Assembly (NCBI GenBank): GCA_963774445.1
Contig: CAVZFC010000002.1
Coordinates: 124,001 to 188,000, forward strand
Length of the DNA stretch: 64,000 nt
Direction of reading: 5' to 3'
Origin: CAVUQH01 sp963774445
GTDB lineage: Bacteria; Myxococcota_A; Polyangia; Haliangiales; Haliangiaceae
Shown here: one piece after another, positions 61,668-64,000 of the stretch
How positions within the stretch are numbered: position 1 is the first letter of the stretch
How the letters are laid out: each line of letters begins with the position of its first letter
Program-made: the position numbers and the translations under genes
Notes under the pieces: generated by a model
The model's database searches: none
Told to the model about the DNA's origin: nothing
Seen by the model: the letters and a program-made list of their open reading frames with translations, nothing else

Positions 61668-63532
61668 TGGCACGGGACGGGGGATACCGGTTTGCGGCCG
61701 GGGTCGCCGCGCTGACGGCGCTGGGCGCGCTGGCGGCGTGTGGTGGCTCGGGGGCGTTCGCGCTCACCAGCGACGACAACAACCCGGCCGCGCTGGCCGC
61801 GGCGTTCCAGCAGATGAGCCCGCCGACGGCGGGCAAGCCGATCAACCAGACCGGCAAGCCGCTGGCGTTCCTCGTCACCCGCGCCGACAAGAAGGCCGGG
61901 GTGGCGCAGAAGCTGGTCGCCTTCGACCTCGAGGCCAAGAAGCCGCTCTGGTCGCAGGCGGCCGACGTCGCGTCCAAGGTCGCGGTCGGCGCCGCCTTCA
62001 TCACCCTGCGCGAGGGCGACAACCTGGTCGGTCGCGACGTCTCCACCGGCAAGTTGCTGTGGAAGAAGGTGGTGGGCAAAGAGTTCGTCGGCGCCGCCGC
62101 CGACGCCACCCGCGCCTACTACGTCTATGCCGACAAGAGCGGCAGCAAGCCGACCTGGTGGTTGGTGGCGCTCGACGGCAAGAGCGGCACCGAGCTCTGG
62201 CGCGCGGACGCGCCCGGCCAGCTGGGCGCCCCGGCCGCCCGCGGCGGCCTGGTCTTCAGCCCGTTCCTCAAGCAGTGGTTGGCGGTGCTGGACGCCAAGA
62301 CCGGCAAGCAGCTCACGCGCATTCGCGGCGTCAACGAGGAGATCTCGTTCGTCCGCACCACCAGCGACCAGGTCTTCTTCGGCTCCAACGTCGGCGTCTT
62401 CCTGCTCGACCAGAAGGCCGCCTCGGGCAAGCGCGCGTCATCGACCTACGGCACCGCCAAGCTGCCCGACTTCGTGCGTGCCCACTACTACTGGGACGCG
62501 TTCGATCCGGTGCAGGCCGGCTACACCGCCTACGACCGCAACCGCATCCTCTGGCGCGGCAAGGCCGGCGACAACGGACTGGCGTTCGCCGATGGCGAGG
62601 TGGTGGTCCACACCTACCGCTTCTTCTTCGCCTTCGACGCCGGCACGGGCGTGCTTCGCTGGGCCTACAACCATCCCCGGGTCAACGTCGTGGCGTCGTT
62701 CCACGCCGGTCCGTCGATCGACTTCGTGTCGATGATGGGCGACATCGGCGCCCTCGACCCGGCGACCGGCAAGCGGATCTACCAGGCCAAATTCGACGGA
62801 CAGCTCCTGGGCGCCACCTTCGACGCCGAGGGCTGGCAGCCGGCCGAGTCCGACACCGCCGACAAGGGGCAGAGCACGGTGGCGGCGCTGGCCGCGATCG
62901 CCCGCGATCGCGACGCCCGCTACAACGACGTCAAGCGCTTCGCCATCGGCGCCCTGGCCGAGCTGCCGGGTGAAGGGGTGACCAAGGACATCCTGGCGCT
63001 GCTGGCCGATCCGCGCACGCCGCCCAAGATCTACGAGAGCGCGGTCGAGGCGCTGGTCGCGCGCAAGGATCCGTCGGGGCTGCCCGACCTGGTCGCTGCC
63101 CTGGCCGTGCCGTACGACTACATCGCCGGCACCCGGCCCAAGGCGGTGGGCGTGATCGCCCGCGCGATCGGCGCGCTGGATCCGGCTGCGCTCGACGCCG
63201 GCCAGCGCAAGCAGGCGACCGACGCCCTGGTCGCCGAGCTGCGCGAGCCGGAGAGCTCGCCGGCCGACCTGGCCGCGATCGTGCGCGCTCTCGCCACCCT
63301 CGGCGGCGGCGCCGAGATCGCGCCGCTGCGCCAGTTCCTCATGACCTATCGCGCCGATCCGAGCCTGGGCAGCCAGGTGGCCACGCTCAGCGCCACCGTC
63401 GATGCACTGCTCGCGGGCGGCGGTGCCGGGGAGCGAGAGCTGGTTGCCTACGTCGCCGAGGACCCGCGCACGCAGCCGTCTGTGGCCGAATATGCCTCGC
63501 GGGCGCTGACCCTGACCGCGCGCAACAAGTAG
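61667..63532 (+). CDS. Lipoprotein with PQQ-type beta-propeller fused to HEAT repeats
   Basis: A 621-residue protein. Signal peptide with lipobox ALAAC. A propeller of PQQ-enzyme-type repeats (about 60-405) contains AFDLEAKKPLWSQAADVAS, GRDVSTGKLLWKKVVGKE, ALDGKSGTELWRADAPGQLG and FAFDAGTGVLRWAYNHPRVN. HEAT repeats then follow (about 430-615): FAIGALAELPGEGVTKDILA, IVRALATLGGGAEIAPLRQF. No quinone-binding Cys pair is visible, so a structural BamB-like role is more likely than a dehydrogenase. Coupled to the upstream HEAT protein. Confidence 0.85.
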   Translation: MARDGGYRFAAGVAALTALGALAACGGSGAFALTSDDNNPAALAAAFQQMSPPTAGKPINQTGKPLAFLVTRADKKAGVAQKLVAFDLEAKKPLWSQAADVASKVAVGAAFITLREGDNLVGRDVSTGKLLWKKVVGKEFVGAAADATRAYYVYADKSGSKPTWWLVALDGKSGTELWRADAPGQLGAPAARGGLVFSPFLKQWLAVLDAKTGKQLTRIRGVNEEISFVRTTSDQVFFGSNVGVFLLDQKAASGKRASSTYGTAKLPDFVRAHYYWDAFDPVQAGYTAYDRNRILWRGKAGDNGLAFADGEVVVHTYRFFFAFDAGTGVLRWAYNHPRVNVVASFHAGPSIDFVSMMGDIGALDPATGKRIYQAKFDGQLLGATFDAEGWQPAESDTADKGQSTVAALAAIARDRDARYNDVKRFAIGALAELPGEGVTKDILALLADPRTPPKIYESAVEALVARKDPSGLPDLVAALAVPYDYIAGTRPKAVGVIARAIGALDPAALDAGQRKQATDALVAELREPESSPADLAAIVRALATLGGGAEIAPLRQFLMTYRADPSLGSQVATLSATVDALLAGGGAGERELVAYVAEDPRTQPSVAEYASRALTLTARNK

Positions 63533-63599
63533 CTCGCGGGTAGGCAGGTGTACTCCCGATCGTGGCGCCGGGGGCGGCGACGAGATACCCTGTAAAACG

Positions 63600-64000
63600 G
63601 TGAGCGGTCGGCGCTTCAGAGTGCTCGTCTGTCGCGGGCCGGAGTGTGGAGAGCGCCGCGGATCCCGCGCGATCTACGACCAATTTCGCCGGATCCTGGT
63701 CGAGAGGGGGATCTCCGAGCGGGTCGAGCTGGGCTGGCAGAGCTGCTTTGGCCGCTGCACCCAGGGCCCCAACTGCCTCATCCGCGAGCTGGTGCCGCGG
63801 CCAGACGCGGATCGCTTCGTGTTTGCCGCCCTGCCGGGAAGGCGCGGCAGCTCGGCGTTGTATAATGGCGTCACTACTCTAGATGTCGCAGAGCTGACCG
63901 ACTCGCACATTCGCGAGGGACGCATCGTGCGCCGTCTGATTCGCCGGCCTCACATCGAGTTGAACGCCGGTTACACCCACGGAGAAGATCGAATGAGGGA
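63600..64000 (+). CDS. 2Fe-2S ferredoxin-domain protein (3' end outside window)
   Basis: The frame from GTG 63600 stays open to the right edge. The N-terminus RFRVLVCRGPECGERRGSRA and WQSCFGRCTQGPNCLI supply C11-x4-C16 and C49-x3-C53 (plus C59), the spacing of thioredoxin-like [2Fe-2S] ferredoxins. The family transfers single electrons or acts as the NuoE-like part of larger enzymes. The remaining visible residues (to Met-Arg) are basic and not recognised. The start is unsupported by a good ribosome-binding site, so a slightly different start is possible. Confidence 0.75.
   Translation, partial: MSGRRFRVLVCRGPECGERRGSRAIYDQFRRILVERGISERVELGWQSCFGRCTQGPNCLIRELVPRPDADRFVFAALPGRRGSSALYNGVTTLDVAELTDSHIREGRIVRRLIRRPHIELNAGYTHGEDRMR

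Noticed and set aside
63840..63870. TATAAT-like string as a promoter near the right end.
   Set aside because: It lies inside the ferredoxin reading frame and has no -35 partner at proper spacing.

Overview
The window is a GC-rich (about 70%), gene-dense bacterial chromosome segment. It carries about 46 protein genes and no rRNA, tRNA, CRISPR array, prophage or intact insertion sequence. The style is that of a predatory or soil Myxococcota (Polyangia/Haliangia-like; exact family not provable here): two eukaryotic-type Ser/Thr kinases with membrane anchors, several PEGA-domain proteins, eleven predicted lipoproteins, TPR, HEAT and beta-propeller proteins in quantity, a PleD-like diguanylate cyclase and a MXAN_5187-like sensor protein. 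Housekeeping genes (rpsA, lapAB, recO, glyQS, ppdK, mutS, nadD) act as anchors.

Layout. 1-4456: the 3' end of rpsA with a strong terminator, then a tightly coupled lapA-lapB-AI-2E-type permease operon; lapB ends in a perfect 12-bp minisatellite. 4562-15039: an unknown membrane protein, a Ser/Thr kinase with a YtkA-like extracytoplasmic domain, a zinc-ribbon methyltransferase, a 1115-residue lipoprotein overlapping a FadL-like porin gene (with an apparent frameshift), a DUF1993 protein and a response-regulator/GGDEF protein. 15180-19335: minus-strand genes for a TetR regulator, a vWA protein, a degenerate class II glutamine-amidotransferase-like protein and a monoacylglycerol-lipase-like hydrolase. 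19361-31562: PilF-like TPR lipoprotein, rodZ-like, recO, then a block of envelope genes (two PEGA proteins, a tectonin-like propeller, a PPC-domain lipoprotein) ahead of glyQ-glyS-ppdK.

31637-51060 is an unbroken plus-strand run. It holds two overlapping beta-propeller surface lipoproteins, a SPOR protein, a Vps62-like lipoprotein, mutS, and a six-gene envelope cluster. That cluster contains a hydrazine-synthase-alpha-like dihaem lipoprotein, a HEAT protein and a 994-residue lipoprotein with three tandem cytochrome-like modules using extended CX4CH/CX6CH motifs; it is the best candidate for an undescribed system. 51061-51433 holds a decayed REP-associated tyrosine transposase (RAYT) and a REP-type palindrome. 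51434-64000 carries an unknown membrane protein read from TTG, a beta-barrel protein, a hydrolase, a zinc-ribbon kinase followed by a HAMP sensor, a coupled namZ-nadD-DUF2520 operon, a HEAT/PQQ-propeller pair and the start of a 2Fe-2S ferredoxin gene.

Three otherwise intact genes (FadL-like, glyS, Vps62-like) are each interrupted by a shift in the same direction (one extra base or two missing). Because glyS is normally essential, base-calling or assembly error is the simplest explanation, and these genes are annotated across the shift. Functions below rest on motifs read by eye; no database search was run.
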